The notes under the pieces were generated by a model. It did not search any database and was not told the origin of the DNA. It saw nothing but the letters and a program-made list of their open reading frames with translations. A stretch of DNA of 64,000 nt, from the NCBI RefSeq assembly GCF_001592965.1, contig NZ_LRPC01000028.1, positions 558,001-622,000 on the forward strand. Reading direction: 5' to 3'. Made by a program: the position numbers and the translations under genes. Below are positions 34,009 through 43,487 of the stretch, piece after piece. The DNA is from Roseivirga spongicola. Its GTDB lineage: Bacteria; Bacteroidota; Bacteroidia; Cytophagales; Cyclobacteriaceae. Within the stretch, counting starts at the first letter, position 1, and each line of letters opens with the position of its first letter.

Positions 34009-35295
34009 ATGAGCAACAGCCTAATTGAAGAGTTACAGTGGAGAGGCATGATCCATGACATGATGCCTGGAACAGATGAGCAACTGAATAAGGAAATGAC
34101 CACCGGTTATGTGGGCTTCGATCCTACTGCCGATTCATTGCACATTGGTAACCTTGTGCCTGTAATGCTTTTGGTGCATTTACAGAGAGCTGGCCATAAG
34201 CCAGTTGCTTTGGTTGGTGGTGCTACTGGCCTTGTGGGTGACCCTTCAGGGAAGTCTGCTGAGCGTCCGTTGTTAGATATTGAGGCACTTAACCACAACC
34301 TTAATTCTCAAAAGAAACAGCTTCAGAAGTTCCTAAGGTTCGATGATAGCGAGAACTCTGCTCAGATTGTAAATAACTATGACTGGTTCAAAGACATTGG
34401 CTTCTTAGAATTCATCAGAGATACTGGTAAACACATCACCGTAAATTACATGATGTCTAAAGACTCTGTAAAGAACCGTTTGGAAGGTGGTATGTCATTT
34501 ACTGAATTCACTTACCAATTGGTTCAGGGCTACGATTTCTACCACTTATACCAAAACCTAGATTGCAAGTTGCAAATGGGTGGTTCTGACCAATGGGGAA
34601 ATATTGTTACTGGTACAGAGTTGATCAGAAGAAAAGCGCAAGGCGAAGCTTTTGCCATGACTGCTCCTCTAGTGAAGAAGGCTGACGGAACTAAGTTCGG
34701 GAAGTCTGAAGGCGGAAACGTATGGCTCGACCCTGAGAGAACTTCTCCATACAAGTTCTACCAATACTGGCTCAACACTTCTGACGAAGATGCTGCTAAC
34801 TTCATCAAAGTCTTTACACTATTGCCTAAAGAAGAAATTGAGGCTTTGGAAAAAGAGCATGCTGAAGCACCTCATATGAGGATTTTACAGAAAGCCTTAG
34901 CCGAAGATGTGACACGCAGAGTTCACTCCGAAGAAGACCTTCAAACAGCTATTAAAGCTTCTAATATTCTTTTCGGTAAGTCAACTACAGAAGACTTGGC
35001 TTCTTTGAATGAGAGCACTCTCCTATCCGTTTTTGAAGGTGTGCCTCAGGTAGAAGTAGCTAAAGCAGAGGTTGATGCAGCTGAAAACTACATTGACTTA
35101 TTGAGTGAAGTAACTCAAGGAATCATTTTTAAGTCTAAAGGAGAAGCCCGTAGAATGCTGCAAGGCGGTGGTGTATCTATCAACAAAAACAAGATTGAAG
35201 ATATGAACGCCAAACCAGAATTCAACTTACTGCAGAACAAGTACTTCCTAGTTCAAAAAGGTAAGAAGAACTACTATTTGGTGGTTGTGGAGTGA
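34009..35295 (+). CDS. tyrS: Tyrosyl-tRNA synthetase
   Basis: This 428-residue class I synthetase charges tRNA-Tyr. It has the HIGH motif as HIGN (45-48), the KMSKS loop as KFGKS (near 230), the Tyr-binding segment [11 protein letters not shown] and SDQWGNI, and a C-terminal S4-like RNA-binding domain ([20 protein letters not shown] in the helical part, then [17 protein letters not shown]). Length fits the bacterial TyrS type. Single-gene unit with its own promoter. Confidence 0.97.
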   Translation: MSNSLIEELQWRGMIHDMMPGTDEQLNKEMTTGYVGFDPTADSLHIGNLVPVMLLVHLQRAGHKPVALVGGATGLVGDPSGKSAERPLLDIEALNHNLNSQKKQLQKFLRFDDSENSAQIVNNYDWFKDIGFLEFIRDTGKHITVNYMMSKDSVKNRLEGGMSFTEFTYQLVQGYDFYHLYQNLDCKLQMGGSDQWGNIVTGTELIRRKAQGEAFAMTAPLVKKADGTKFGKSEGGNVWLDPERTSPYKFYQYWLNTSDEDAANFIKVFTLLPKEEIEALEKEHAEAPHMRILQKALAEDVTRRVHSEEDLQTAIKASNILFGKSTTEDLASLNESTLLSVFEGVPQVEVAKAEVDAAENYIDLLSEVTQGIIFKSKGEARRMLQGGGVSINKNKIEDMNAKPEFNLLQNKYFLVQKGKKNYYLVVVE

Positions 35296-35358
35296 GACTT
35301 TACTCACCCCACGAATTAAAATTATTCAATTGAATTCACTCCAGCCTTTGTACAATTT

Positions 35359-36660
35359 CTAAGAAGGCAATAGGTAGTTTGACCTAACAAAGACGTGAAA
35401 CTCTAGAGTTGAGGAATTGGGCCAAGTACCAATCTTGCACTGGATTTTGTGTTGCCCTAGGTAGGCTGTATCGACTTCTATCTCCATAGAGGAATTGTAT
35501 AGTGGAATTGGAATCTCCAATTTTTCATCTCGACTTGCTTCTTTACCAGTATTTAGTATTTTCCACTCAATTTTCTGAGGAGGAAAATTAACTAGTTTTT
35601 CACCATGTCTATTTAAAACCTCAAACCTCAACTTCACCCCTTTAGGCAAAGCATATGAATTCTCTATATATTCATAGCCTGTGTCTTGTCTGATACACTT
35701 AAGTCTCTTTTCTGGTTTTACAAAAATTATTGAAGTACCACTTCTTTCGCAACATGCATATTTAAGAAGGTACTTCTCCCAATCAAATACCCAAAACTTG
35801 TATTTATAATTCTTTGAGATTGTGAATGACTCATCTTTCTGGGTAATACCATTCTCCTGATACGTTCGGATACTCAAAAGACTAGAGTCCAAATCCAATA
35901 GGCCCCTTACATTATCACCTATCATAACACCAAATGAAGGAGCTCTTTGTTGTAATTTTGCTGCCATATCGGTATGAACGCTTGTTGTCGTCAATTCATC
36001 ACAACCTGGTATCCCATATCTAGACCAAAGCACTTTTTCATCTGGGCCAAAGTCTATCCCAGTCCGTATCCGAATTGGCTTTTCAATTCCGATCTCCTGT
36101 ATCGCTGGACCAAATTCATTTTTTATAAAGTAGGTTAAAATAGCACTTGCATTTAATGCGCCAATTAGTGCATCATATGGTTCCTTTCCTCTCCTTACAA
36201 ACAATACAAAAATCCCATCTCCTTGCAATCTCTGCACATGACCGCCAAAGTAGTTACAAACCCTAATAGCCAGAGTAAGAATATTATCTTTTAATAATCT
36301 TAGTTCTTCTAAATCTCTAACTATCCCTATCAATCCTGTTGAGCCTTTTATATCCATAAAGAATGATACAGCATTGTGCATCGTAGTTTCATTGTGGTTT
36401 ATATCCTCAAAATCAGGATGTCCCCCAATCGAAATATCGGAAAACCTTAAAGGCGAAGGCGAGAAATATCTACTCAGATCCGTTTCATTAAACTCAATAA
36501 TATTTTTTGTTTTGGTACTACCTAATCCTAACAAACCTTTATCTAACCGAGATTTAGTCAAAGCATTAGACTGACCAGAAACATCAGAAAAACTAAGATC
36601 ACGACTTTCATTGACGAAGTAAGGGTTAAACCCTTGCATTGTTTTCTCAAATAACTTCAT
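35359..36660 (-). CDS. pycC: Pycsar nucleotide cyclase (class III cyclase domain + AGS-C sensor domain)
   Basis: This 433-residue protein has a class III nucleotide cyclase domain (about 92-265): the two metal-binding Asp are D103 (FFMDIKGSTGLIG) and D148 (RLQGDGIFVLF). The C-terminal part (about 295-430) is an AGS-C sensor-type domain (PKGVKLRFEVLN, EWKILNTGKEAS, EVDTAYLGQHKIQCK). This layout is that of PycC, which makes cCMP or cUMP after phage infection. It overlaps by 4 bases a TM-effector gene, which confirms the assignment. Whether cytidylate or uridylate is made cannot be read here. The operon runs on the minus strand, downstream of tyrS and convergent with it. Confidence 0.88.
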   Translation of the reverse strand: MKLFEKTMQGFNPYFVNESRDLSFSDVSGQSNALTKSRLDKGLLGLGSTKTKNIIEFNETDLSRYFSPSPLRFSDISIGGHPDFEDINHNETTMHNAVSFFMDIKGSTGLIGIVRDLEELRLLKDNILTLAIRVCNYFGGHVQRLQGDGIFVLFVRRGKEPYDALIGALNASAILTYFIKNEFGPAIQEIGIEKPIRIRTGIDFGPDEKVLWSRYGIPGCDELTTTSVHTDMAAKLQQRAPSFGVMIGDNVRGLLDLDSSLLSIRTYQENGITQKDESFTISKNYKYKFWVFDWEKYLLKYACCERSGTSIIFVKPEKRLKCIRQDTGYEYIENSYALPKGVKLRFEVLNRHGEKLVNFPPQKIEWKILNTGKEASRDEKLEIPIPLYNSSMEIEVDTAYLGQHKIQCKIGTWPNSSTLEFHVFVRSNYLLPS

Positions 36661-37163
36661 AGCAAGAATTGAATTAAAATTAAACCGGCAATCAACAAAT
36701 GGCCAATCGTTACTTTTGCAGCCATATTTGTAGACTGGAATTTCTTCCTTAACCCTTTAGCTAAGGTATGGGCTTGTTCGATTAAGTCATCTTCAAGATC
36801 TGACTCAACCATTTTTCTGACTTTATCACCAAACCTTTCTAGTTTCATCTCAGATACCGACATAAAGAAAATTAGAGACTCTGAATCCGAATAAGCTCCT
36901 TTTCTCAAGTATGGGAAGATTGAAACCAAAATGATGCTTACTGATACTGTAGAAATTATAGATGTAAGCCAAACAATAGATGAGAATGAAAGTAAGCCTC
37001 CAGTGTAAACTTCATTCAAATCTTCGTAATTCAATAATAATCCACCTATAATGAATAGGTGATACGCCAAAATTATGTTTCCTTTAGCGTCCACCACCTG
37101 AAAGTACCTGTCATACCTATCAATCAAATACTTCAAATGATTTCCTTTTTCCTGAACAACCAT
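36657..37163 (-). CDS. pycTM: Pycsar TM effector (DUF5706 type)
   Basis: This 168-residue protein has an amphipathic N-terminal helix (HLKYLIDRYDRYFQVVDAKG), TM segments at about 29-45, 61-85 and 150-168, and a cytoplasmic helical region between (100-145). The start resembles PycTM effectors, which bind cyclic pyrimidine and permeabilise the inner membrane, killing or stopping the infected cell. It precedes the cyclase gene with a 4-base overlap and follows a DUF2188-type gene by 5 bases. Effector identity is inferred from the cyclase neighbour and TM layout. Confidence 0.83.
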   Translation of the reverse strand: MVVQEKGNHLKYLIDRYDRYFQVVDAKGNIILAYHLFIIGGLLLNYEDLNEVYTGGLLSFSSIVWLTSIISTVSVSIILVSIFPYLRKGAYSDSESLIFFMSVSEMKLERFGDKVRKMVESDLEDDLIEQAHTLAKGLRKKFQSTNMAAKVTIGHLLIAGLILIQFLL

Positions 37164-37168
37164 ATGAA

Positions 37169-37396
37169 CTAGCCTTTAGGTGGATGAGGGTCGTTTCCAT
37201 ATGAATTCTTCTTTCTGAACTTACCGTCAGTGCCTTGTATGGTTAATTCAGAATTGCTATTTGAAGCAAGACGCTTTCCAATGTCTATAGCTTCCTTTTG
37301 TGTGCTGGTGTTTGCAGAAGCTCTTTGGCTTCCACCTGCTTTTACACTCCACCCCCCTTGAGGGTTGGAGACAACGAAATAGTTTTTCTTTGACAT
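37169..37396 (-). CDS. DUF2188-type small protein, first gene of Pycsar operon
   Basis: This 75-residue protein has the DUF2188 pattern (YFVVSNPQGGWSVKAGGSQR, ASANTSTQKEAIDIGKRLA, ELTIQGTDGKFRKKNSYG). This fold is a short beta-alpha-beta unit of unknown biochemical role that also occurs as an accessory in other defence loci (recalled, not checked). It is the first gene of the operon, 5 bases before the TM effector, so it probably belongs with the system, for example as regulator or accessory factor. Confidence 0.75.
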   Translation of the reverse strand: MSKKNYFVVSNPQGGWSVKAGGSQRASANTSTQKEAIDIGKRLASNSNSELTIQGTDGKFRKKNSYGNDPHPPKG

Positions 37397-37451
37397 AACT
37401 GTCTGTCTTTTAAGGTTTAGAATAACCCGAAAGGAAGCTTAAACAAACAGT

Positions 37452-37481
37452 TTGGTAAATAGAAAGTATCTATTACTTTTG
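37452..37481 (+). promoter_or_regulatory. Complete Bacteroidota promoter for a small RNA candidate
   Basis: TTG (37452-37454), 19-base spacer, and TACTTTTG (37474-37481) match the -33/-7 elements of Bacteroidota. It reads away from the Pycsar operon towards a strong terminator about 50-75 bases downstream. Confidence 0.6.
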
Positions 37482-37487
37482 CAGTCC

Positions 37488-37560
37488 CAATTTAAAACTA
37501 CCCCTTCAGGGTATAATGAATTTGTTAAAACGAGGCCTGCTACGAACTTGCCTCGTTTTT
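37488..37560 (+). ncRNA. Candidate small RNA between a promoter and a terminator
   Basis: Expected transcription from about 37488 (7 bases after the -7 box) to the T tract ending at 37560 gives about 73 bases. Inside are a small hairpin (TACCC/GGGTA at 37499-37503 and 37509-37513) and a terminator hairpin. An ATG at 37516 opens a short frame that would run through the terminator, which argues against a peptide. The family is not recognised. Confidence 0.45.
37527..37560 (+). terminator. Strong rho-independent terminator
   Basis: AAAACGAGGC (37527-37536) pairs with GCCTCGTTTT (37550-37559), a 10-base-pair perfect stem followed by T. Confidence 0.85.
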
Positions 37561-37580
37561 CATTTAACAATGTGTATGCC

Positions 37581-37600
37581 AAATACAATAAATTGTATTT
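37581..37600. repeat. Perfect 8-base inverted repeat
   Basis: AAATACAA (37581-37588) and TTGTATTT (37593-37600) flank TAAA, with TGTGT/ACACA arms further out. It could be a protein-binding site or a weak second hairpin after the small RNA. Confidence 0.45.
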
Positions 37601-37696
37601 AACACACACTTATTAGGACACAATGTCAGTTAATAGACTATATCAGTATCCTTTGAAGACTGACAGAATTGTATCACAAGAGATTATGTCATAAAA

Positions 37697-37719
37697 AATG
37701 CCCACCAAAGGCGGGCATT
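37697..37719 (-). terminator. Terminator of the TonB receptor/DUF4249 operon
   Basis: AATGCCC (37697-37703) pairs with GGGCATT (37713-37719) on the minus strand, with a T tract following in the direction of minus-strand transcription. Confidence 0.75.
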
Positions 37720-37747
37720 AAAGTCTGATAGATATAGATTTTAAATC

Positions 37748-38593
37748 TTAATTATCTTCCACCGTAATTTCCAGTGCATCTACTGCACTGACTTGGAAGT
37801 ATCCCATGGCTCCATTACTGAGGTTAGTTCTAGGGTTGGCAGGTGGCGGACTAAACATTCCTCCATCGTTATTCAATAGCGTAGACAGGTCTGAGTAGAA
37901 AATAAAACCGTTGCGAGTAAGGCTATACATTTCAACCTTGGCATTGTCTCCTTCCTTGAAATACCCTGCAATTTCAACATCGTCTATTGTTTCACCCAAG
38001 GCTTCATCATCTGCTATGTAAATATCTGTTGGCCAATCTAATAGCAACTCTCCATTCCTGTAGAATTTAAACAAATAATAGTCGGCTCTATCTTGCGGTT
38101 CTTTCGCAAAAAAGAACACTGCAAAATGTCTTCCTGGCTCTTCAGGATCGTCAAATTCATCCTCATCAATCTTAGAAGTTAATGAGTCTATGGTTGTTAC
38201 TGGCTGCATTTCTTCTGCCGCAGTAAAGGTCTCTCCTTCTACTTCAACATTTAGCGTGTAGGTTATACCTACTGTCCCTGCAAAGTTTGGATTAGGAAAG
38301 TAATATCCGATACTATCTGTTCCTCCAGAAGGGTTGTGAATAAAGACAATTTGCTCTCCTGTAGAGGTATTTACCGTTACCTGTGCATCAGTTATTCTAT
38401 CGGTCTGACCATTATCATAGAAGTTTCTACTCCTAGATAGCTTTACGTAACTGCCTGAAGCTACATTGGTAACCAAGCCTTCAATAACCACTCTACTATC
38501 GGTAGTAGATGTGTCTATGGTGATGGTTTCTTCGCAGCTAAACACTAAAGCCACGGCACAAACTGTAAGTATATATTTATAAAGCTGTTTCAT
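37748..38593 (-). CDS. DUF4249 outer-membrane lipoprotein
   Basis: This 281-residue lipoprotein (Cys near residue 20 in VALVFSCEE) has the DUF4249 pattern: SRVVIEGLVTN, GSYVKLSRSRNFYD, TDAQVTVN and a C-terminal set of beta strands. In Bacteroidota DUF4249 proteins follow TonB receptors and are thought to act as their surface lipoprotein partners, in the way SusD serves SusC. The substrate is unknown. Co-transcribed with the receptor (2-base gap). Confidence 0.9.
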   Translation of the reverse strand: MKQLYKYILTVCAVALVFSCEETITIDTSTTDSRVVIEGLVTNVASGSYVKLSRSRNFYDNGQTDRITDAQVTVNTSTGEQIVFIHNPSGGTDSIGYYFPNPNFAGTVGITYTLNVEVEGETFTAAEEMQPVTTIDSLTSKIDEDEFDDPEEPGRHFAVFFFAKEPQDRADYYLFKFYRNGELLLDWPTDIYIADDEALGETIDDVEIAGYFKEGDNAKVEMYSLTRNGFIFYSDLSTLLNNDGGMFSPPPANPRTNLSNGAMGYFQVSAVDALEITVEDN

Positions 38594-38595
38594 GA

Positions 38596-40947
38596 TTAGA
38601 ATGAGATATTGTATGTAACTGAAGGAAGTATAGGGAATAGATAGATGAGACGAGCCTCTTTTTGTGTACCATCTCCAACAATATTGTCATCATCGTCCAT
38701 CTGAACTCTTGTGTACACAGAGAAAGGATTTTTACGGCTGTAAGCATTATATAGAGAGAATGTCCAAGAAGTTTCGTACTTCTTACCAGCATTCTTTCTC
38801 GGTGTAAGCGTGGCACTGAAATCCATTCTATGGAAATCTCTCAGGCGGAAACCATTACGCTCGGTAATGATATCGGGCAAATAGCCATCGCCATATTCGT
38901 AAGAACCAGCAGGTAAGGTAATAGGTCTACCCGTTCCATAAGTGAAGCTTCCTCCAAACGTCCACTTGTCGCTATATTCATAAGTAGCCACTACATTGAG
39001 GTTGTTTCTTCTGTCGTGGTTGGCATAAAACTCTCGATTCAGGTTTACATCGGGTACAAGGCGCGTTGCTTTAGACCATGTGTATGACACAAATCCTGTT
39101 AAAGCCCCTTTCTTCTTCTGAAGCATAAACTCAGCACCATAAGCTTCAGATGTACCCTGTCTGTATTCCGTTATCAAATCTTGATTAAAAAATACACGTG
39201 CGTTATCTGCAAAGTCGGTTACATTCTGAATGTCTTTATAGTAGGCTTCAACAGAGAGTTCATAATTGTTATTGTCTAAGTTTTTAAAGTAGCCAATAGC
39301 AAACTGATCGGCCTTCTGTGGCTTCAGATACAAAGAGCTTGGCGCCCAAGTGTTAAAAGGCAAAGGAACGGTTCCACTACTCACCAAGTGTGTATTTTGC
39401 ACCATTCGGTTATAGCTGGCCTTAAGACTTGTGCTTTCGTTTAGAATGTATCTGGCAGCAAAACGAGGCTCCACGTTCACGTAAGTTTTGATGTTTTCAA
39501 AACTATCGTAGAAGGTAGAATCCGTTCTTTCAGGATTTCTATTATCACGAACATCGGCATAATCATAGACCATCTGCTCCCCTATGCTTTGGAAAACTGA
39601 AAGCCTAGCTCCATACTGAAACGTAAGTCTGTCAGATACTTTATGCTCTAGCCCAGCATACAATGCATGGTCTAAGGCATACTCTTTCTGCAGTTCTGTT
39701 TTCTTAAAGATAGAACCTTCTTCTGGCTCAATTATGCCCGGGCTAAACTGCCTGTAAGTAAGATGATAGCCAAAGTCTAAGCTTAAATTTGGATTAAAGA
39801 AGTAGCTCTGATCTTGCTTGAAAGTATACTCAGTGATATTTGAATCCCACTGAAATCCATCGCTGTCGGTTGTAGAGCCTAAACCGTAATCGAACCTACT
39901 GGCAATAAGCGAGGTGTTAGAAAACAGCTTATCGTTAAATAGATGATTCCATCGGAAAGTGGCGGTTTTGTTTCCCCAATCGAAGCCGAAATCATCTCCA
40001 AACTTAAAGTTATCTCGCCCTGTATATACGGCTAAAAAGAAGCGGTTTTTGTTATTGGCTCTCCAATTGGCTTTCGCATTAATATCGTAGAAGTAAACAA
40101 TGTTGTCTTGGTTAGCCGCTTTTAAAAACAAGTCTACGTAAGACCTTCTAGCTGAAAAGATAAATGAACTTTCGTCTTTTTTAATTGGCCCTTCGAGCAT
40201 TAAGCTACTGGCTAAAAGCCCTATACCCGCTTCACCACCAAACTCTTTATTGTTACCGTCTTTAGTTCGAACTTCCAGAATGGATGAAAGTCTGCCTCCA
40301 AACCTTGAAGGGATTCCTCCTTTATAGAGTTCTGAGTCTTTTATTACATCAGCATTAAAGACTGAAAATAGCCCAAACAAGTGAGACGGATCATACACCG
40401 GAGCTTCATCAATAAGTATCAGGTTCTGATCTGCACTACCTCCCCTAACAAAGAAACTAGATGTGCCCTCTCCTGCCGAAATTACTCCCGGCATCATTTG
40501 TACGGTTTTAATAATATCTGGCTCTCCAAATAAAGCTGGAAGCTTTTTCACTTGAGCAATATCTATCTCATTCTTGCTCATTTGAATGTTTACTACTTGT
40601 TCATCTTCGCGTTCGCCAGTTACCACTACTTCATTTAGATCCATGGCAATCTCCTTGAGTTCGATGTTCATAGAAACATCAGAATTAAGATTAACCTCCT
40701 TTTCTAGTGGTTCCATACCTATAAAACTGAATTCTACATGATATGTACCCTTTGGAAGAGTAAGCGAGTAAAAGCCATAAGGGTTTGTAATTACCCCGTT
40801 TTGCATTTCCTTAACGTAAACCGTTACACCAATGAGTTCTTCTCCATTAGATGCATCCCTTACGTAGCCGTTGAGTGTGAATTTTTCCTGGGCCTGTGCC
40901 ATGCCGACCAAGCATAGCACCCAGGTCATAAGCATTAATTTGCGCAT
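38596..40947 (-). CDS. TonB-dependent receptor with carboxypeptidase-like regulatory domain
   Basis: This 783-residue outer-membrane receptor has a signal peptide (ending AQAQ), a CarboxypepD_reg-like domain (about 22-100, LNGYVRDASNGEELIGVTVY), a plug (about 120-230, MPGVISAGEGTSSFFVRGGS) and a 22-strand barrel ending in the typical C-terminal Phe (YNISF). It takes up large ligands such as siderophores, peptides or cobalamin-like molecules; the ligand is not shown. It forms an operon with the DUF4249 gene. Confidence 0.95.
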   Translation of the reverse strand: MRKLMLMTWVLCLVGMAQAQEKFTLNGYVRDASNGEELIGVTVYVKEMQNGVITNPYGFYSLTLPKGTYHVEFSFIGMEPLEKEVNLNSDVSMNIELKEIAMDLNEVVVTGEREDEQVVNIQMSKNEIDIAQVKKLPALFGEPDIIKTVQMMPGVISAGEGTSSFFVRGGSADQNLILIDEAPVYDPSHLFGLFSVFNADVIKDSELYKGGIPSRFGGRLSSILEVRTKDGNNKEFGGEAGIGLLASSLMLEGPIKKDESSFIFSARRSYVDLFLKAANQDNIVYFYDINAKANWRANNKNRFFLAVYTGRDNFKFGDDFGFDWGNKTATFRWNHLFNDKLFSNTSLIASRFDYGLGSTTDSDGFQWDSNITEYTFKQDQSYFFNPNLSLDFGYHLTYRQFSPGIIEPEEGSIFKKTELQKEYALDHALYAGLEHKVSDRLTFQYGARLSVFQSIGEQMVYDYADVRDNRNPERTDSTFYDSFENIKTYVNVEPRFAARYILNESTSLKASYNRMVQNTHLVSSGTVPLPFNTWAPSSLYLKPQKADQFAIGYFKNLDNNNYELSVEAYYKDIQNVTDFADNARVFFNQDLITEYRQGTSEAYGAEFMLQKKKGALTGFVSYTWSKATRLVPDVNLNREFYANHDRRNNLNVVATYEYSDKWTFGGSFTYGTGRPITLPAGSYEYGDGYLPDIITERNGFRLRDFHRMDFSATLTPRKNAGKKYETSWTFSLYNAYSRKNPFSVYTRVQMDDDDNIVGDGTQKEARLIYLFPILPSVTYNISF

Positions 40948-41266
40948 TGTTGTTGTTTGTTTGTCTCGATGCTAACCTTTAAGAAAGCCATCGAGTGAGT
41001 TTTTGTTTTTCCTTTCCATGGTAAGACGTGCAGTTTATAAAACACACGTACATTACTTATAGAATTTCTTAAGAAGTCGTTAAGAAAGGCACAAAGGTTT
41101 ACCTAAACCGATAAAAAAATCATCAATTCGGGGTGAACGGAATGTTATGCAGACCAGTGTTCAAAAATATGGAGGGAGATTTCTCGGTAAACTGGGAATA
41201 AGAAACAGCTAGCGTCTAAGTCATTTCGAGTGAAGCGAATAAATAGCTATAACAATCGTACTTCTG
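40948..41266. other. Intergenic region upstream of TonB receptor and AarF-type kinase
   Basis: About 320 bases with no convincing gene. It must hold the promoter of the receptor (minus). A segment at 41221-41240 (TCATTTCGAGTGAAGCGAAT) resembles one arm of the dispersed palindromic element seen at 33836-33933. Confidence 0.5.
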
Positions 41267-42955
41267 TTGAGTTTCTATGATGACGCTGATTTTTTAACCT
41301 TAACCCGAACAAGAGTGAAACACTTTTCGCAATACAAAGATGCCGTGCTTTTTCTAGTTAAATACGGTAGTTCTGACATGATTAAGGAGTCTGGTTTAGC
41401 AAACGAAATGGCTATAACCGATGAACAACAATCAGAAACTAAAGATTTGGACAAAAAGGCTTTTGTCAAAGACTTGCAAGCACTAGGGCCTACCTATGTT
41501 AAGCTAGGTCAGCTATTATCTACCCGCCCCGATCTGATCGCAGAACCATACATAAGTGCTCTTAGAGAGCTTCAAGATAACCTAGAACCCTTTCCCTATG
41601 AACAAGTTGAAGGTATTGTTCAAGATGAATTGGGCGTAAGAATTTCTAAAGCATTCCAATCATTCGATAAAGAACCTATTGGATCCGCTTCCTTAGGCCA
41701 GGTTCACTTGGCAAAAATGAGAAATGGTGAAACAGTGGTGGTTAAAGTTCAAAGACCAGGTATTCGCCAACAAGTGGTAGATGAATTAGAAGCACTTGAG
41801 AAGCTTTCTTCCTTCCTTGAAAATAATAGTGCTCAAGGCAGAAAATACAGCCTACACAAAGTCTTTCTCCAGTTTAAATCGACCTTATTAAGGGAACTGA
41901 ACTACCTGAAAGAGGCTCAGAACATGGATATACTCCATGAAAACCTGAAGGAGTTTAAGGACATTATAGTACCTACCTCCATTCCAGATTACAGTACGGA
42001 CAAAGTGCTGACTATGGAGTTTATAAAGGGCAAAAACATCACAAAGATTTCTCCCCTCAGAAAGCTAGAATTAGATGGAGAGGCACTTTGTGAATCGCTG
42101 TTTAAAGCCTATTTGCAGCAAATTGTTGTCGATGGATTTATGCATGCCGATCCGCACCCTGGCAATGTTCACCTAACAGACGACAATCGATTGGCCCTTC
42201 TTGATATGGGCATGGTAGCACATATATCGGAAGATTTAAGAAAGAATTACCTGAAGCTAATTCTGAACATCAGCAATAATAAAGTTTCTGAAGCATTAGA
42301 TACTTTGATTGCCATGAGCACTGCAACAGACGAGGCAGATGAAGATCAGTTTAGGAGCAAAATTGCAGAGCTCATTCAGGCCACACATCAGGCCTCTGTG
42401 AAAGAAATAGATACAGGTAAAATGATGTTTGGGCTTATTCATACGGCCGCCCAATGTGGATTTGAACTTCCGTTTGAGCTCAGCACAGTGGGCAAAGCCC
42501 TGATGAACATAGACCTTGTAGCGCACACATTGGCTCCTGAGTTTGAGCCTAATAAATCTATCAAGCGCAATGCTATGAGCTTGATGAACAAAATCATGCT
42601 CAAGGAACTAGCGCCTCAGAACTTCTTCTCTACTATACTTGAGAGCAAAGAACTCATTGAAAAAATGCCGCACAGGCTCAACACAATTATGAGGAATCTG
42701 GCCAATAATGAGTTAGAAGTGAAACTCGATGCTATTGACGAAAAGAGCTTAATGCAAGGTTTTCAGAAAGTGGCGAATAGAATCACCATCGGCCTAATTG
42801 TGGCTGCCCTACTGGTCGGCTCAGCTTTAATGATGAGCGTACAAACCAAGTTCACCATTTTTGGTTATCCAGGCTTTGCTATGATTTCATTTATGCTAGC
42901 GATTGTTGGTGCCCTAACAATAGTTATTGGTATTTTCTTTAAGGATGAATCTTAA
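41267..42955 (+). CDS. ABC1/UbiB-family atypical kinase (AarF-like)
   Basis: This 562-residue protein has the UbiB/ABC1 kinase-like domain: KxGQ motif (GPTYVKLGQLLSTRPDLI near 74-91), Ala-rich loop (GSASLGQVHLAKM), the VVKVQRPGI Lys, the DGFMHADPHPGNVHL catalytic loop and LLDMGMV. Two C-terminal TMs (about 503-523 and 533-556) anchor it in the inner membrane. In other bacteria it assists quinone biosynthesis or lipid handling. The only in-frame start with full length is a TTG at 41267; the next ATG (residue 38) would shorten the N-terminal helix only, so the start is uncertain. Confidence 0.9.
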   Translation: MSFYDDADFLTLTRTRVKHFSQYKDAVLFLVKYGSSDMIKESGLANEMAITDEQQSETKDLDKKAFVKDLQALGPTYVKLGQLLSTRPDLIAEPYISALRELQDNLEPFPYEQVEGIVQDELGVRISKAFQSFDKEPIGSASLGQVHLAKMRNGETVVVKVQRPGIRQQVVDELEALEKLSSFLENNSAQGRKYSLHKVFLQFKSTLLRELNYLKEAQNMDILHENLKEFKDIIVPTSIPDYSTDKVLTMEFIKGKNITKISPLRKLELDGEALCESLFKAYLQQIVVDGFMHADPHPGNVHLTDDNRLALLDMGMVAHISEDLRKNYLKLILNISNNKVSEALDTLIAMSTATDEADEDQFRSKIAELIQATHQASVKEIDTGKMMFGLIHTAAQCGFELPFELSTVGKALMNIDLVAHTLAPEFEPNKSIKRNAMSLMNKIMLKELAPQNFFSTILESKELIEKMPHRLNTIMRNLANNELEVKLDAIDEKSLMQGFQKVANRITIGLIVAALLVGSALMMSVQTKFTIFGYPGFAMISFMLAIVGALTIVIGIFFKDES

Positions 42956-43010
42956 ATACTTCAGTTGAATTTACCTAGCAGACACCTACCCTAACTAAAG
43001 CGTCAACACC

Positions 43011-43481
43011 CTAGTTGAAGCATCTCGCTTCGACTTTTGCTAGCAATTGATTTACCACCAGTTTTGGTGTCCTCGCCAAAACTATTCAGCACTCATTTAC
43101 GAATGGATTCAGTGGTTTGGCTAGGCAGATCCCTCGGTTCCTCGGGATGGGAAAGAGGCGATTAGAGGCTGACAGCACTATGTACATAGTTAAAGTGAGT
43201 AGCTAGCCTTCATCAAGAAGGGAACTTAGCTACCAATCCAATCTAGTGTAGCATTTCGCTCAGACTTCTCTTGACAGGAACTTTGTGCAACTTCTAAAAT
43301 TCCTCCGAGTTCACCATGTTAGAATTTGATGGAGATGGAACCACTGGTCTGACCAGTCATACGAAATCTAGTTGAAGCGTCTCGCTTCGACTTTTACTAG
43401 CAATTGCTTTGCCGCTAGTGTTATAATATCACTAAAACTAGAAGCTTGGGCAGGACAAATGAGAGAATGCAGTGGTTTTTA
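43011..43481. repeat. Two diverged direct repeats in a 530-base gene-poor spacer
   Basis: A 52-base segment at 43011-43062 recurs at 43368-43419 with about six differences. Weaker similarity extends to AATGnAGTGGTTT at about 43118 and 43475, giving two units of about 110 bases. The rest of 42956-43487 shows no usable gene on either strand. Likely a decayed duplicated element. Confidence 0.65.
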
Positions 43482-43487
43482 TGCCAT

